From NCBI RefSeq assembly GCF_011065895.1, contig NZ_JAALCR010000006.1, positions 1 to 64,000 of the forward strand: 64,000 nt of DNA, written 5' to 3'. Within the stretch, counting starts at the first letter, position 1; every line of letters begins with the position of its first letter. The position numbers were made by a program, and so were the translations under genes. This stretch comes from Paludisphaera rhizosphaerae. Lineage in GTDB: Bacteria > Planctomycetota > Planctomycetia > Isosphaerales > Isosphaeraceae. The notes under the pieces were generated by a model that saw only the letters and a list, made by a program, of their open reading frames with translations, did not search any database and was not told the origin of the DNA. Shown here piece by piece: positions 51,329 through 61,966 of the stretch.

Positions 51329-52062
51329 GCGGGGATCTCCGGGGCCCTGTGGGCCTGGACGAAGCGGGTGACGAAGGCGTCCGCGGGGCGACGCCACAGG
51401 TCGGCCGGGCTCCCATCCTGCACGATCCGCCCGTCGCGGAGGAGGACGACCCGGTCGGCGAAGAACGTCGCCTCGCCCAGGTCGTGCGTCACGAGGACCA
51501 CGGTCTTGCCCAGCTCGCGGAAGATGTCGCGGAGTTCGTCCTGGAGATCGGCGCGGACGAGCGGATCGAGCGCGCCGAGCGGCTCGTCGAGCAGCAGCGC
51601 GTCCGGTTCCAGCATCAGGGCTCGCATCAGCCCGACTCGCTGCCGTTGCCCGCCCGAGAGCTGATCCGGATACCGGTCGAGCCCCTCGGCGGGAAAGCGG
51701 GCCAGCGTCGCCAACTCGTCCACGCGATCCGCGATCCAACGGCGATCCCTCCCGAGATAACGCGCCATCAGCGTCACGTTTTCGCGCGCCGTCAGGTGGG
51801 GGAAGAGGCCTCCCTCCTGGATCACGTAGCCGACCCGGAGCCGCACCGAGCCGATCGTCTCGGGCGTGACGGGTTCGCCGTCGAAGCGGACTTCCCCGGC
51901 GTCCGGGACGACCAGGCCGATGAGGAGCCGCAGGAGAGTTGATTTCCCACAGCCGCTGGGCCCGATCAGCACGGTCGTCCGCCCGGCTGGCAGGTCCAGC
52001 GAGAGCGGGCCGAGGGCCGTCCGGTCCGCATAAGATTTCTCGACGCCTCGCAGCGTGAACAT
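51325..52062 (-). CDS. ABC importer ATPase (OpuA/EgtV-like)
   Basis: The 245-residue ATPase has Walker A GPSGCGKST near residue 34, signature LSGGQRQRVGLMRAL, Walker B ALLLDEPLGALD, and the H-loop LVTHD. It lacks the C-terminal CBS domains of osmoregulated OpuA-type ATPases, which argues against osmotic gating. It ends in a four-base overlap with the binding-protein/permease fusion, and starts 40 bases after the egtD stop. The transporter is therefore most likely co-transcribed with egtB-egtD. Confidence 0.9.
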   Translation of the reverse strand: MFTLRGVEKSYADRTALGPLSLDLPAGRTTVLIGPSGCGKSTLLRLLIGLVVPDAGEVRFDGEPVTPETIGSVRLRVGYVIQEGGLFPHLTARENVTLMARYLGRDRRWIADRVDELATLARFPAEGLDRYPDQLSGGQRQRVGLMRALMLEPDALLLDEPLGALDPLVRADLQDELRDIFRELGKTVVLVTHDLGEATFFADRVVLLRDGRIVQDGSPADLWRRPADAFVTRFVQAHRAPEIPA

Positions 52063-52102
52063 CGAATTATCACCGTGTTTTGACGTGATCGCCTCCGCGA
52101 TC

Positions 52103-53055
52103 TCAGGCCGTGGGCGTCGCCGTGAAGTGGAGGACGGCGAAGTAGCCGCGAGCGTCGGTCCAGGTATCATCGAGGCGAAGCCCGCACGCTCCGGCCCGGA
52201 CGGCGAGTTCGGCGACGTCGTACTTGTATGAGTTCTCGGTGTGGATCGACTCGCCGGCGCGGAAGTCGAACGTCGTGGAGCCGACGGTCGCCTGCTGCTC
52301 CGAATCGCTCACGAGGTGCATCTCGATCCTCGATTCCTCGCGGTTGTAGTAGGCGACGTGGCGGAAGGCCTGCACGTCGAAGTCGGCCCCCAACTCGCGG
52401 TTGATTCGGACGAGAAGGTTACGGTTGAATGCGGCGGTCACGCCGGCCGCATCGTTGTAGGCTCGCTCCAGGACTTCCGGGTCCTTTCGCAGGTCGACGC
52501 CCAGCAGCAGCCCTCCCCCTTCGCCGACGAGGTGGGCGATGCGTCGGAGGAGGGCGTCGGCCTCGGGCGGGTCGAAATTGCCGATCGTCGAGCCGGGGAA
52601 ATAGACCACGCGCCTCCGCGAGGGCCGCTCGGGGACTGCGAACCGGGTCGTGAAGTCAGCGACGACGGGGACGATGTCCAGGTACGGATAGTCGGCGGCC
52701 AGGGTCGCGGCGGCCGCGCGGAGGTGTTCCCCCGAGACGTCCACCGGCACGTATCCGGCCGCCCGGTCGAGCCGATCCAGCAGGATCCGGACTTTCGTCG
52801 CGCTGCCGGCGCCGAGTTCGATCAGCAGGCAACGCGAGCCGCAACGCTCGGAGATCGCCCCGGCGTTTGCGTGCATGATGCCGATCTCGGTGCGCGTTGG
52901 GTAGTACTCGGGGAGGTCGGTGATGCGGTCGAACAAGCGAGACCCGACGGCGTCGTAGAAATACTTTGACGGCAGCCGCTTCCGCCGCAGGGAGAGCCCG
53001 GCGAGGACGTCGGATCGGAGGCATTTGTTGGCGCGCGTTGCGATCAGGGCGTTCA

Positions 53056-53059
<4 letters not shown>
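52103..53059 (-). CDS. egtD: L-histidine N(alpha)-methyltransferase
   Basis: The 318-residue enzyme trimethylates histidine to hercynine with three SAM molecules, the first committed step of ergothioneine synthesis. It starts LSLRRKRLPSKYFYDAVGSRLFDRI, has the SAM motif LIELGAGSATKVRILLD near residue 80, and SIGNFDP-like GSTIGNFDPPEA. These match the EgtD/DUF2260-type family. The start overlaps the egtB stop by four bases, so the two are co-translated. A second in-frame Met directly follows the first. Confidence 0.93.
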
Positions 53060-54318
<1,259 letters not shown>

Positions 54319-54832
54319 GTCGTCTCCTGGGCGATCGAGATCGAATTGGGGAGCCAGCTCCAAAGGCGACCATGCCGAGGTGCATCGGGATGAGACCCCA
54401 TCCCGCAACACGACGACTCCCCCGGGAGCTTCGGCCCGGGAGAGCGACACGTGATTCTGCGGGTGAGGACAAGTGCCACGCATGAGTGATGTTGGGCCTC
54501 GCACGGCTCTCGGTTGGCGGAAACCATTCAATCGGCGCGCCGTTGAGAGCTTACTCAGGTGGCTCTCGAGTGGTTCGGGTGGGGGCAGACAAGCCGTTCG
54601 GCAACGTTTGGCGAGATGCACGCGTTGACTGGCATCGCTGTCGGGATTGGCGATCTCGCTGGGATTCTCGCGGCTTTCTCATGTCGACTGGCCGACGCAC
54701 CGCCCACGGAGCGAGTTTGGATGTTTCGCGACGTCGATCGGGGTTGAGAGAAAACAAAACTGTTAGGATCGAAGGCCGCTCGGGCGGGTGGGGCCGCCGA
54801 GTTTTCGTGGTCGGCGGCGGAGGCTTGGCGTC
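54319..54832. other. Divergent region between egtB and the SLOG gene
   Basis: The 514 bases must carry promoters for both genes. The plus-strand Shine-Dalgarno GGAGG (54819-54823) sits at its right end. A short A-rich stretch (near 54750-54765) stands out from the GC-rich background and may be part of a promoter. Frames across it have no supporting motif. Confidence 0.4.
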
Positions 54833-56017
54833 GTGCAGTCTCTGGGCATCGTGTTGATGTGCGTGGCCGCGGCGGTCTGCTACGGGATCGTTCACGATCA
54901 GGTGACGGCCCGGGTGTGCGTCGAGTATTTCACCGTTGGCCATCCGCCGGTGTTCGGCACCGACGACCCGACCCTGCTCGGCCTCGGCTGGGGCGTGATT
55001 GCGACGTGGTGGGCCGGCCTGCTGGTTGGGATCCCGTTGGCCCTGGTCGCCCGCGCCGGGTCGCGACCCAGGCGGACGGTCGGGTCGCTGGTTCGGCCGG
55101 TCGCCGGGCTGCTCGCCGTCATGGCGGTGTGCGCCTTCGCGGCCGGCGTGGTCGGTTGGCTGCTGGCGTCCGCCGGGCTGGTGGTTCTGGTCGGTCCGAT
55201 CGCCCAGGAACTGCCGGCCGAAAGGCACGTGCCGTTCCTCGCGGACCTCTGGGCGCACTCGGCCAGCTATTTCTTCGGCTTCGCCGGCGGCGTCGTGGTC
55301 ATGGTGATGGTGTGGCGCTCGCGGGGCCGAGCGGCCAGGGTTCAGAGCACCGGACTGGACGCGGCCGCCGACCATCGGAGCACGACGGGGAACGCGAGTC
55401 TTTCATCGGCGGCGACCGGCGGGGGCTTCGATCAGGAGGCGAGGCGCATTGAAGCGACGCTGCCGCCCGGACCGCGGGTCGCGATTCTGGGGAGCACCGA
55501 TTTCTGGCATGCCGACAGCGAGCGGACCTGCGCCCGGATCGGCCAGTTGCTCGCAGGCATCCGCGGACTGGTACTGCTGACTGGCGGGGTCGAGGGGATC
55601 GGCGAAGCGGTCGGTCGCAGCTTCTTCCGGGCCCGTTGCGAATCCGGACAGGAGCCGCGCGTCTATCACGTACTCCCCGAGGGCGAGGAAGCGTGGGACT
55701 ACGGTGAGACGCTCTTCGCCGGGGCCGACATGACCGAGCGGCGCGAAGTTCTGGGGCGGCTCTCGAAGGTCTTCTTGATGGTCGAAGGCGGGCCGCGAGC
55801 AGGACACGAGGCCGACGTCGCCGCCGCCCACGGCGCGGTCGTCATCCCGGTCGGCCGATCCGGCGGCCATGCCGCTGCCCTGTTCGGCAAAATGAGCCGG
55901 CCGCCCGCCATCGACTCCGACGCGTGGGCAACCCTGGGGTCGAATCAATCCACGCCCGAGGAGGCGGCGACGGCGGCGATCCGTGCCGTTCAGGCGTGCG
56001 TCGACTCAACAAGCTAA
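54833..56017 (+). CDS. Four-helix membrane module fused to a SLOG (LOG/DprA-like) domain
   Basis: The 394-residue product starts at GTG 54833, with GGAGG nine bases upstream. Residues 2-20, 50-73, 90-122 and 143-161 are membrane segments; a conserved-looking loop VCVEYFTVGHPPVFGTDDP lies after the first. From about 213 a Rossmann-like SLOG domain follows: VAILGSTDFWHADSERT, TGGVEGIGEAVGRSF (250-264), MVEGGPRAGHEADVAAAHGA (317-336). SLOG domains bind nucleotide-like ligands and occur in conflict systems and cytokinin-type enzymes. The membrane part is known alone elsewhere; the fusion suggests a membrane sensor or effector. No partner nucleotide cyclase is nearby. Confidence 0.72.
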   Translation: MQSLGIVLMCVAAAVCYGIVHDQVTARVCVEYFTVGHPPVFGTDDPTLLGLGWGVIATWWAGLLVGIPLALVARAGSRPRRTVGSLVRPVAGLLAVMAVCAFAAGVVGWLLASAGLVVLVGPIAQELPAERHVPFLADLWAHSASYFFGFAGGVVVMVMVWRSRGRAARVQSTGLDAAADHRSTTGNASLSSAATGGGFDQEARRIEATLPPGPRVAILGSTDFWHADSERTCARIGQLLAGIRGLVLLTGGVEGIGEAVGRSFFRARCESGQEPRVYHVLPEGEEAWDYGETLFAGADMTERREVLGRLSKVFLMVEGGPRAGHEADVAAAHGAVVIPVGRSGGHAAALFGKMSRPPAIDSDAWATLGSNQSTPEEAATAAIRAVQACVDSTS

Positions 56018-56059
56018 CCCCACAACGCCGCAGCCTTGACGCACGGACCGCGTATTACG

Positions 56060-56135
56060 CCATTGGAGAGGCGCCGGCCCGTGGCCAACCACCGGCCCCC
56101 GTTGGGTGCGTGGCCACCGGCCGGGCCGGTGCGTG
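56060..56135. terminator. GC-rich inverted repeat between convergent genes
   Basis: GTGGCCA (from 56081) and TGGCCAC (from 56110), with outer complementary GGCCGG-type stretches, can form a nested hairpin between the SLOG gene stop and the nitrilase gene stop. There is no T-run. Confidence 0.4.
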
Positions 56136-56144
56136 ACAACGCCC

Positions 56145-57098
56145 TTACCTGGGACGCGAGTCGGCATGTAGGAGAGGGCGGAAGGTGGTCGCGTAGTAGG
56201 TTCGCCCGAGATCGTTGAAGGCGTCCCACCTCTCCAGCGTCTTCGAGGGGATCTCGACCGTCCAAAAGTCGTCGGGGATCGGCGCGAGATCGCCCTGGAC
56301 GCGGCCGGGGGCGATCTCCGCGGTGACGATGCCCTCGCCATCCTCATCCGCCAGGCGGGCGAGGACGTTGCCGTGACCGTCGACGATCTGCGCCTCGCCG
56401 AGGAATCGGGAGTCGTAGGTGCGACCTTCGACGCCCGGAATCAGTCCGATGAACTCGCCCGCCTGGGCGGCGTGCACGACGGGGACGCCGAGCCTCCTCG
56501 CCAACTCGCCTGGAGCCTGCCGGAGCATGCCTCGGAGTCGCGCCTGGTCGTCCACCTGCTCAGGGGCTACGGGAAGAGGCACGTCCCACCAGCACGAGCC
56601 GCCGACGACGAGGTCCACTTTCCCCAGGAGCCTGCGCGCAGTTCGGGAACGGATCAGCTCCCAGCACAGGGCCGCGCCCACAGGCCCGGCCGGGGTCCTG
56701 AGGACGCCGTCGTCCGAGCCGCCGATGTAATAGCTGTTCTCCCACATCGTCGGCAGGTCTTTGTCGTGGCGATAGTACCGGCCGTCGGGGAAGACGAGCA
56801 GGAAGCTGTTGAAGCAGTCGTCACCTGACTTCGCCAGGAACGACCCGCCAATGACGCTGTCGTGCTTCCGCGAGAGCTTGCGCAGCATCTCCAGGGCGGG
56901 GCCTTCGAGCGGCAGCCACGCCGACAGCATCGCCGGGCTGAACGCTGCGGGAGAGGTGAAGAACTCGGGCAAGATCACCCATTGAGCCCCGTCGCGAAAC
57001 GCCTGGCGCGCCAGCGACTCTGCGTGCGAAAGGTTGTCGGCCACGTCGCCAACCTTCGCCCGCAGCTGGATTGCTGCGATCCGGATTGCTTCCGCCAT
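56145..57098 (-). CDS. Carbon-nitrogen hydrolase (nitrilase superfamily)
   Basis: The 317-residue protein has the catalytic triad Glu45 (WVILPEFF), Lys113 (HDKDLPTMWEN) and Cys145 (AALCWELIR) and an N-terminus IRIAAIQLRAKVGDVADNL typical of the superfamily. Members hydrolyse nitriles or amides; the substrate is unknown. GGGAGGAGGG precedes ATG 57098. The start is 294 bases from the divergent SBD-HNH gene and the stop faces the SLOG gene. A longer upstream frame was rejected. Confidence 0.88.
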   Translation of the reverse strand: MAEAIRIAAIQLRAKVGDVADNLSHAESLARQAFRDGAQWVILPEFFTSPAAFSPAMLSAWLPLEGPALEMLRKLSRKHDSVIGGSFLAKSGDDCFNSFLLVFPDGRYYRHDKDLPTMWENSYYIGGSDDGVLRTPAGPVGAALCWELIRSRTARRLLGKVDLVVGGSCWWDVPLPVAPEQVDDQARLRGMLRQAPGELARRLGVPVVHAAQAGEFIGLIPGVEGRTYDSRFLGEAQIVDGHGNVLARLADEDGEGIVTAEIAPGRVQGDLAPIPDDFWTVEIPSKTLERWDAFNDLGRTYYATTFRPLLHADSRPR

Positions 57099-57391
57099 TG
57101 CCCTCCTCCCGCCCATCGCCGAAGAATCGAAGCCTCGGTCGTCAATTCGGCCAAGCCGACCGACCAATGAGTCGACTGCCCGGTCTGGGAAAGGCTGTGC
57201 TTCGCGTGCGTCAAATGACGGGGGAGCCCAGCGCTGATTTAACCACGGCGGAATCCGGCCGCAAGCAGAATCCAGGTGATCGACCCCAGGCCCCGCCTTT
57301 GGACACGCACCGAAAGGGCCGTATTGCGTGCCAGCCGGCACGGTGGCGATGGGCCGACGAGTGGGTTACGCTCTCCTCTACGGGGAGAGCC

Positions 57392-58303
57392 ATGTCCGAC
57401 GAAGCGGTGCTGAAACGGTTCGACGAGCTGGGCATCTGGAGGCAAGGCGGCCAGCGTGCGCCACACAAGCCGCTGCTCGTTCTCTACGCCCTGGGCCGGT
57501 GGCAGGCAGGTCAGAAGGATGTCGGCTTTCGGCAGGTTGAGACGGATCTGACCGCCCTGCTCCGCGAGTTCGGGCCGTCGAGGAAGCGAGATCTCCCCGA
57601 GCAGCCGTTCTGGCGACTCCAGCGCGACGGCGTCTGGGCGGTTCACGCTCCGTCTGGCATCGCCATGAAGACCGGCGACGATATTCCGCGGGCGACCGCC
57701 TTACGGTCGAACGACGTCCGCGCCGAGTTCACGGCAGACGTCCAGGCCGCATTATCGGCCGATTCCGGGCTCGCAGCCTCCATCGCGGTTCGGGTGCTTG
57801 AACAGCACTTTCCCGAATCGCTCCACCCCGACATTCTCAACGCGGTCGGCCTGTCGCTGGAAACCGCCGTCACGAAACGCAAACGCGATCCGGCTTTCCG
57901 GCAGAAGGTGCTGAAAGCCTACGAATACCGCTGCGCGGTCTGCGGCTTCGATCTGCGCATCGGCGCCACGTCCATCGCCCTGGACGCCGCCCACATCCGT
58001 TGGCATCAGGCGGGCGGCCCAGAGACGGAAGACAACGGCCTCGCCCTCTGCGTCCTGCATCACAAGACGTTCGACCTGGGAGCGTTCACGGTTCAGGACG
58101 GCCTGCTGCTGGTGTCGGACCAGGCCAACGGCTCGACGGGCTTTCAGGAGGCCTTGATGGCCTACCACGGCAAGCCGATCCGGACAGCCCAGCGCCCCGA
58201 CTGGACGCCGCATCCGGAGCACCTTGGTTGGCACGGGCGCGAGGTCTTCAAGGGCGAGGCGAGGCACGTGCTCCGCGAGAAGAGAATGAATCGAATCTAT
58301 TAA
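57392..58303 (+). CDS. Phosphorothioate-DNA-dependent HNH restriction endonuclease (SBD-HNH)
   Basis: The 303-residue protein has an N-terminal sulfur-binding domain with the family pattern RAPHKPLLVLYALGRWQAG (22-40) and LLREFGPSRKRDLPEQPFWR (56-75), and a C-terminal HNH nuclease with CAVCGF (181-186), AAHIRWH (His201), an Asn in DNGLALC (Asn215) and a His in LHH. Such type IV enzymes cleave DNA that carries phosphorothioate (Dnd) modification. No dnd genes are in this window, which fits a defence against modified foreign DNA. ATG 57392 follows a GGGGAGAG site. It converges on a small gene at 58318. Confidence 0.88.
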   Translation: MSDEAVLKRFDELGIWRQGGQRAPHKPLLVLYALGRWQAGQKDVGFRQVETDLTALLREFGPSRKRDLPEQPFWRLQRDGVWAVHAPSGIAMKTGDDIPRATALRSNDVRAEFTADVQAALSADSGLAASIAVRVLEQHFPESLHPDILNAVGLSLETAVTKRKRDPAFRQKVLKAYEYRCAVCGFDLRIGATSIALDAAHIRWHQAGGPETEDNGLALCVLHHKTFDLGAFTVQDGLLLVSDQANGSTGFQEALMAYHGKPIRTAQRPDWTPHPEHLGWHGREVFKGEARHVLREKRMNRIY

Positions 58304-58317
58304 ATTGATATCATATT

Positions 58318-58608
58318 TTATTCCTTAAATAGAACGGCCATCGCCTTTCGTCCCGAAAAGACGTTGTCCGGGTTGGCGGAGCTGAAGCAGTATCCGAATG
58401 GGTTGCCCGGGATGACAGCAATCTGTTCACCCTTGGACGATTCGAAATAGACGCCCTCGACGCGATCCCCCACCGCCATGAGCAAATCGACGACGAAGGA
58501 GGTCCAGGTCTGATAGACGCGGGGCTCGACGTACCAGTCGGGGGGCGAGTAGGGATAAGGACTTAAGGGTTCGCCGTCCAATCCCACGACGAGCTTCCAG
58601 GTGGACAT
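58318..58608 (-). CDS. Small hypothetical cytoplasmic protein
   Basis: The 96-residue product starts MSTWKLVVGLDGEPLSPYPY and is rich in aromatic residues, with the pattern YQTWTSFVVDLLMAVGDRVE. No signal or membrane segment is seen. AGGAGGAC eight bases before ATG 58608 is a strong ribosome site. It ends 14 bases from the SBD-HNH stop, in an AT-rich gap. I do not recognise the family. Confidence 0.65.
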   Translation of the reverse strand: MSTWKLVVGLDGEPLSPYPYSPPDWYVEPRVYQTWTSFVVDLLMAVGDRVEGVYFESSKGEQIAVIPGNPFGYCFSSANPDNVFSGRKAMAVLFKE

Positions 58609-58767
58609 GGTCGGGTCCTCCTGCCAATGTAAACCCGGTTGGCTCCCCTGCATTGTTCGTGCCAACGTCTGTATTTCTGTGGGCATTTTCATGTGGTCAG
58701 TCGCGAATTTCCTGAAACTTCGCAAACGCTCGCCGTACAGAACGACCCAGCGGAACGGGGACCGCTC

Positions 58768-59394
58768 ATGACGACGCGACGGATCACCATTTTCGATGTG
58801 ATGACGCTGGTCGCCGCGACCGCCTTCGGTCTCTGGCTGGCGCGGTTCAGCTTCGTGGACAGGCCCGCGGCCCCAGCGGGTTGGACGTTCACCTGGCCGC
58901 TTACCCCGAGTGCGGGCGGCTACGCCTCAAAGCGGTGGTTGATTCCGATCGCGGAGAAGCTGGTTCCAGTCCTGCCGTGTCTTTCGACGTGGAGCGGCGC
59001 GATCCTCGTGATCCGGCTGATTCCGCCGAGACCGAGGCGTAGGAGACTGGTCGGCCAACCGGGCTTCGTCGCGGCGGTCGTCGTGGTCGTCGTCGTTCTC
59101 GTCGAGTCGGCGCTGCTGGTGGGATCGGCGAAGCTGGATGGGAGATTCGGCTGGTCGAGCCCGTCCGACGCGGCCCGGTTCGCAGCCAACGGGTTCGTCA
59201 TGCTCGCGCATCACGCGGGCTGGGCCGTCGCAGCGTCATGGCTGACGCTCGCCCTTGTCGGCCGCTGGCGTTCGGAGGCGGGATGGATCGACCGCCTGGG
59301 GCGAGTCCTCGGCGTCGTCTGGATCATGATCGGACCGCCGGCGAGCCTGCTGCTCGACCATGCGGCGTGGTGGGGGAACTTCCTGACGCCTTGA
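58768..59394 (+). CDS. Integral membrane protein, hypothetical
   Basis: The 208-residue product has four or five membrane helices (about 7-27, 62-80, 92-112, 130-155, 172-192). The N-terminus MTTRRITIFDVMTLVAATAF resembles a pattern (short basic start, then IxDxMxLVAATA) seen in many planctomycete membrane proteins. No functional motif is recognised. It is divergent from the small gene at 58318-58608. Confidence 0.62.
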   Translation: MTTRRITIFDVMTLVAATAFGLWLARFSFVDRPAAPAGWTFTWPLTPSAGGYASKRWLIPIAEKLVPVLPCLSTWSGAILVIRLIPPRPRRRRLVGQPGFVAAVVVVVVVLVESALLVGSAKLDGRFGWSSPSDAARFAANGFVMLAHHAGWAVAASWLTLALVGRWRSEAGWIDRLGRVLGVVWIMIGPPASLLLDHAAWWGNFLTP

Positions 59395-59441
59395 AACCCT
59401 GCGTGGTGAGCGCCGTCCAAGGTGGGGTGGCGAGCGAAGGC

Positions 59442-59744
59442 TCACCTGCGCCAGAGGGGGAACTTCTGGAAAGCCTTGTCGAGCGAGGCGAAAAGCGTCT
59501 GGGTCTCGTCGATCTTGGTATTGGTCCGGGCCAGGCTCAGGTTGGTCTGTTCCAGCTTGCGACTGGTCTCCGCCAACTTCTCCTGCATCTCGGCGATCTG
59601 GCGATTGGCGGCAAGGAGCTGGGTGTTCGCCTGCGAGATCCCGGCGTTCGTCTTCTCCACGCAGTCGATCACACGGTCGATGCGAGTCACGGTGAAATAG
59701 CCGGCGCCGAGCAGGGCGAAGGCGAGGATGATCTGGCGTCCCAT
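59442..59744 (-). CDS. Small membrane-anchored coiled-coil protein
   Basis: The 100-residue product has one membrane segment (MGRQIILAFALLGAGYFTVT) and then a helix with heptad-like spacing (QLLAANRQIAEMQEKLAETS; LEQTNLSLARTNTKIDETQ), predicted to form a coiled coil. ATG 59744 has GGAG eight bases upstream. No family is recognised. It may form a membrane-tethered oligomer. Confidence 0.6.
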   Translation of the reverse strand: MGRQIILAFALLGAGYFTVTRIDRVIDCVEKTNAGISQANTQLLAANRQIAEMQEKLAETSRKLEQTNLSLARTNTKIDETQTLFASLDKAFQKFPLWRR

Positions 59745-59980
59745 ATTCGGCTCCGTCGAGGGTGCGACTCCTAAAGACGTGAAAATTCTCGAATGCAACT
59801 GCGGTGCCAATCGAATGCGGAGAGGGCCCAGCCTCCGATCGAGAGAGGTTCATGGTGCGCCACGCATCACGCGATCCGTGACCGTCGGCATGCTCTCTTC
59901 TCGAACCATCTGGGTTCTGAAAGAATCTACATGGTGTTGTCGCTGGCCTCGTTGAGCCTCGGTGAAAGGGCAACCATCCC

Positions 59981-60502
59981 ATGGGCCACTCTCGTCTCAT
60001 CCCCCAGTTCACCGTGCTCCGGTTGATGGTCTCCATTGCGGTCGTCGCGGGGGGCCTGGCTTATCTCGTGAACACCAAGGGGGCCTACTGGGCTGCTCTC
60101 TCCAACGTCCCGCTTCGATTCACGATCCTTGACGACGCGAGCGGCCGGCCGATCCCGCACGCTTCCGTGAGGCTCCCTGGGACCCCCGTCTACGAGTCCC
60201 CTCCCACCGGCGACGACGGCCAGACGACGGTCGTCGTCAGCGTGATGTGCAGCGGCGAGACGGGCCTCCTGCGCAAGACCCGCCACGCGAACTTCGGCCC
60301 CTGGCGCATCCGGGTTGTGGCTCCCGGCTACAAGACGTTCGTGGAGAGCCTGGAGGATCACACGCAAGACGCCCGGTTCCACGAGGAGAACCCCAACCCG
60401 CCTCCCATCGTCATCCGAATGCAACGCGAGCCCGAGCGCCCGGCTTCGGGTGGCGACGGAGGAGCGACCGGGGCTGTGGGGACGCCCGGAACTCCTGGTT
60501 GA
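59981..60502 (+). CDS. Membrane-anchored carboxypeptidase-regulatory-like protein
   Basis: The 173-residue product has one N-terminal membrane helix (LRLMVSIAVVAGGLAYLVNT, about residues 13-32). The outer part has a transthyretin-like sandwich (PLRFTILDDASGRPIPHASV; TGDDGQTTVVVSVM) and a Gly/Pro-rich end. This is a frequent type in planctomycetes. Function unknown. Confidence 0.65.
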   Translation: MGHSRLIPQFTVLRLMVSIAVVAGGLAYLVNTKGAYWAALSNVPLRFTILDDASGRPIPHASVRLPGTPVYESPPTGDDGQTTVVVSVMCSGETGLLRKTRHANFGPWRIRVVAPGYKTFVESLEDHTQDARFHEENPNPPPIVIRMQREPERPASGGDGGATGAVGTPGTPG

Positions 60503-60562
60503 TCAGGTTCAGGTTCGCGGCCGAGGCCGCTTCCGTCGGGCCTGGGCCCCGCGTGGCTCGGT

Positions 60563-61966
60563 TCAGGCAAACAGGCCGGGGATCGGTTCCCAGCCGATCA
60601 TGGTCTGGGAGAATTCGCGCGGGAGGCTGGGGACGAGTCGAAGCTGGGAGACGTCGAACAGCGTGTGCATGATCGTGGCGATCAGGTGGCGGGGGGTGAC
60701 GGCCTGAGACTGAGGCGCGGAGCCGTCGCGGTTGGAGAGGCCGATGACCTGGCCGGCGGGGAGGCCGCCGCCGGTCAGGAGCAAGGGGCCGAGGTTCCCC
60801 CAGTGGTCGCGTCCTCCCTGGCCGTTGATCCGGGGGGATCGACCCATCTCACCGCAGGCGACGAGCAGGATCTTTTCATCCAGGCCTCGCGCGTGCAGGT
60901 CGTCGATGAAGGCGGACAAGGCGTGGTCCAGCGGGGGGCCCATGTAGCGCATCCCCTCTTCCATCGTGGCGTTGTTCTGGTCGGCGTGCATGTCCCAGAC
61001 GAAGTTGGTCGTCACCGTGACGAACCCGCAGCCGCGCTCGCAAAGGCGACGAGCCAGGAGCAGCAGCTTGCCCAGCGACTTGGCGTTGTCCGCGTAGTTC
61101 TTGTGGTTGTTCCACTTCTTGTCGATGGCGTCCGGTCGGACGAGGGGGGCGGTGTCGTAGCGGGCCACGAGCCGAGGGTCTTCCCGTTCCAGGTCGAACG
61201 CCTCGGCCAACCCGCCGCTGAGCAGCCGGCAGGCCTGGTCCCACATCCCGTCCACCCCTTCGAGCGTCCGATCGTGATCGAGCCGACGCGCGAGCCCGTC
61301 CAGCGAGGCGAGCAGGGCGCGGCGGTCGTCGAGCCGTTCGCGAGGAAAGGCCAGGCTCATCGAACCGGCCCCGTCCCCCTGACTGGGGTCGAACGGCGCG
61401 TGCGCCGCGGAGAGCGGGCCGGTCGCGTTGAAGCGGCCGAAGCTCGTCGTCACGGGCCGCGTGGAGGAGTCCACGGCGCGAGGGAATAGGACGACGTTCG
61501 TCGGCATTCCGGTCCGAGGGTCGTTGGCCCCAGCGACTCGCGAATACACCGAGCCGAGGTTCGAGCCGAAGCTGTCGCGACCCACCAGCGGCTTGAGGTC
61601 GTGGTTGGCGTCGCCCGGCACGAACGACCGGACGATGTTCAGCCGGTCGGCCCTCGCGGCCAGGCCGGGGAACGAACCGCCGAAGGTGACCCCCGGAATG
61701 CTCGTGGCGAGCTCGCCCGTGGCGCTCCGGATCCGGTCGGGCATCCCCATCTTCGGGTCGAAGGTCTCGAACTGGCTCGGCCCGCCGTGGAGGAAGAGGA
61801 AGATGACCGACTTCCCCGTGAGCACCCCCGGAATCGTCTCGGCCCGAGCCCGCAGCGCGGCCAGGTCCGACAGGCTCAGTCCCCCGGCGGCGATCGCGGC
61901 CGAGCCGCCGATCTTCAGGAAGCTCCGTCGATTCTGTCGGGCGTCCCGATCGAAGAGCGTCAACAT
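60563..61966 (-). CDS. DUF1501 Tat-exported protein (sulfatase-like fold)
   Basis: The 467-residue product has a twin-arginine signal, NRRSFLKIGGSAAIAAGGLS. The DUF1501 pattern follows: VIFLFLHGGPSQFETFDPK, then GCGFVTVTTNFVWDMHADQN, LVACGEMGRSPRIN and GGRDHWGNLGPLLLTGGGLP, with His and Asp residues placed as in alkaline-phosphatase-type metal enzymes. DUF1501 is massively expanded in planctomycetes, often beside DUF1549/DUF1553 cytochrome-like genes, which are absent here. The substrate is unknown. ATG 61966 was chosen for the Tat signal. Confidence 0.92.
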   Translation of the reverse strand: MLTLFDRDARQNRRSFLKIGGSAAIAAGGLSLSDLAALRARAETIPGVLTGKSVIFLFLHGGPSQFETFDPKMGMPDRIRSATGELATSIPGVTFGGSFPGLAARADRLNIVRSFVPGDANHDLKPLVGRDSFGSNLGSVYSRVAGANDPRTGMPTNVVLFPRAVDSSTRPVTTSFGRFNATGPLSAAHAPFDPSQGDGAGSMSLAFPRERLDDRRALLASLDGLARRLDHDRTLEGVDGMWDQACRLLSGGLAEAFDLEREDPRLVARYDTAPLVRPDAIDKKWNNHKNYADNAKSLGKLLLLARRLCERGCGFVTVTTNFVWDMHADQNNATMEEGMRYMGPPLDHALSAFIDDLHARGLDEKILLVACGEMGRSPRINGQGGRDHWGNLGPLLLTGGGLPAGQVIGLSNRDGSAPQSQAVTPRHLIATIMHTLFDVSQLRLVPSLPREFSQTMIGWEPIPGLFA

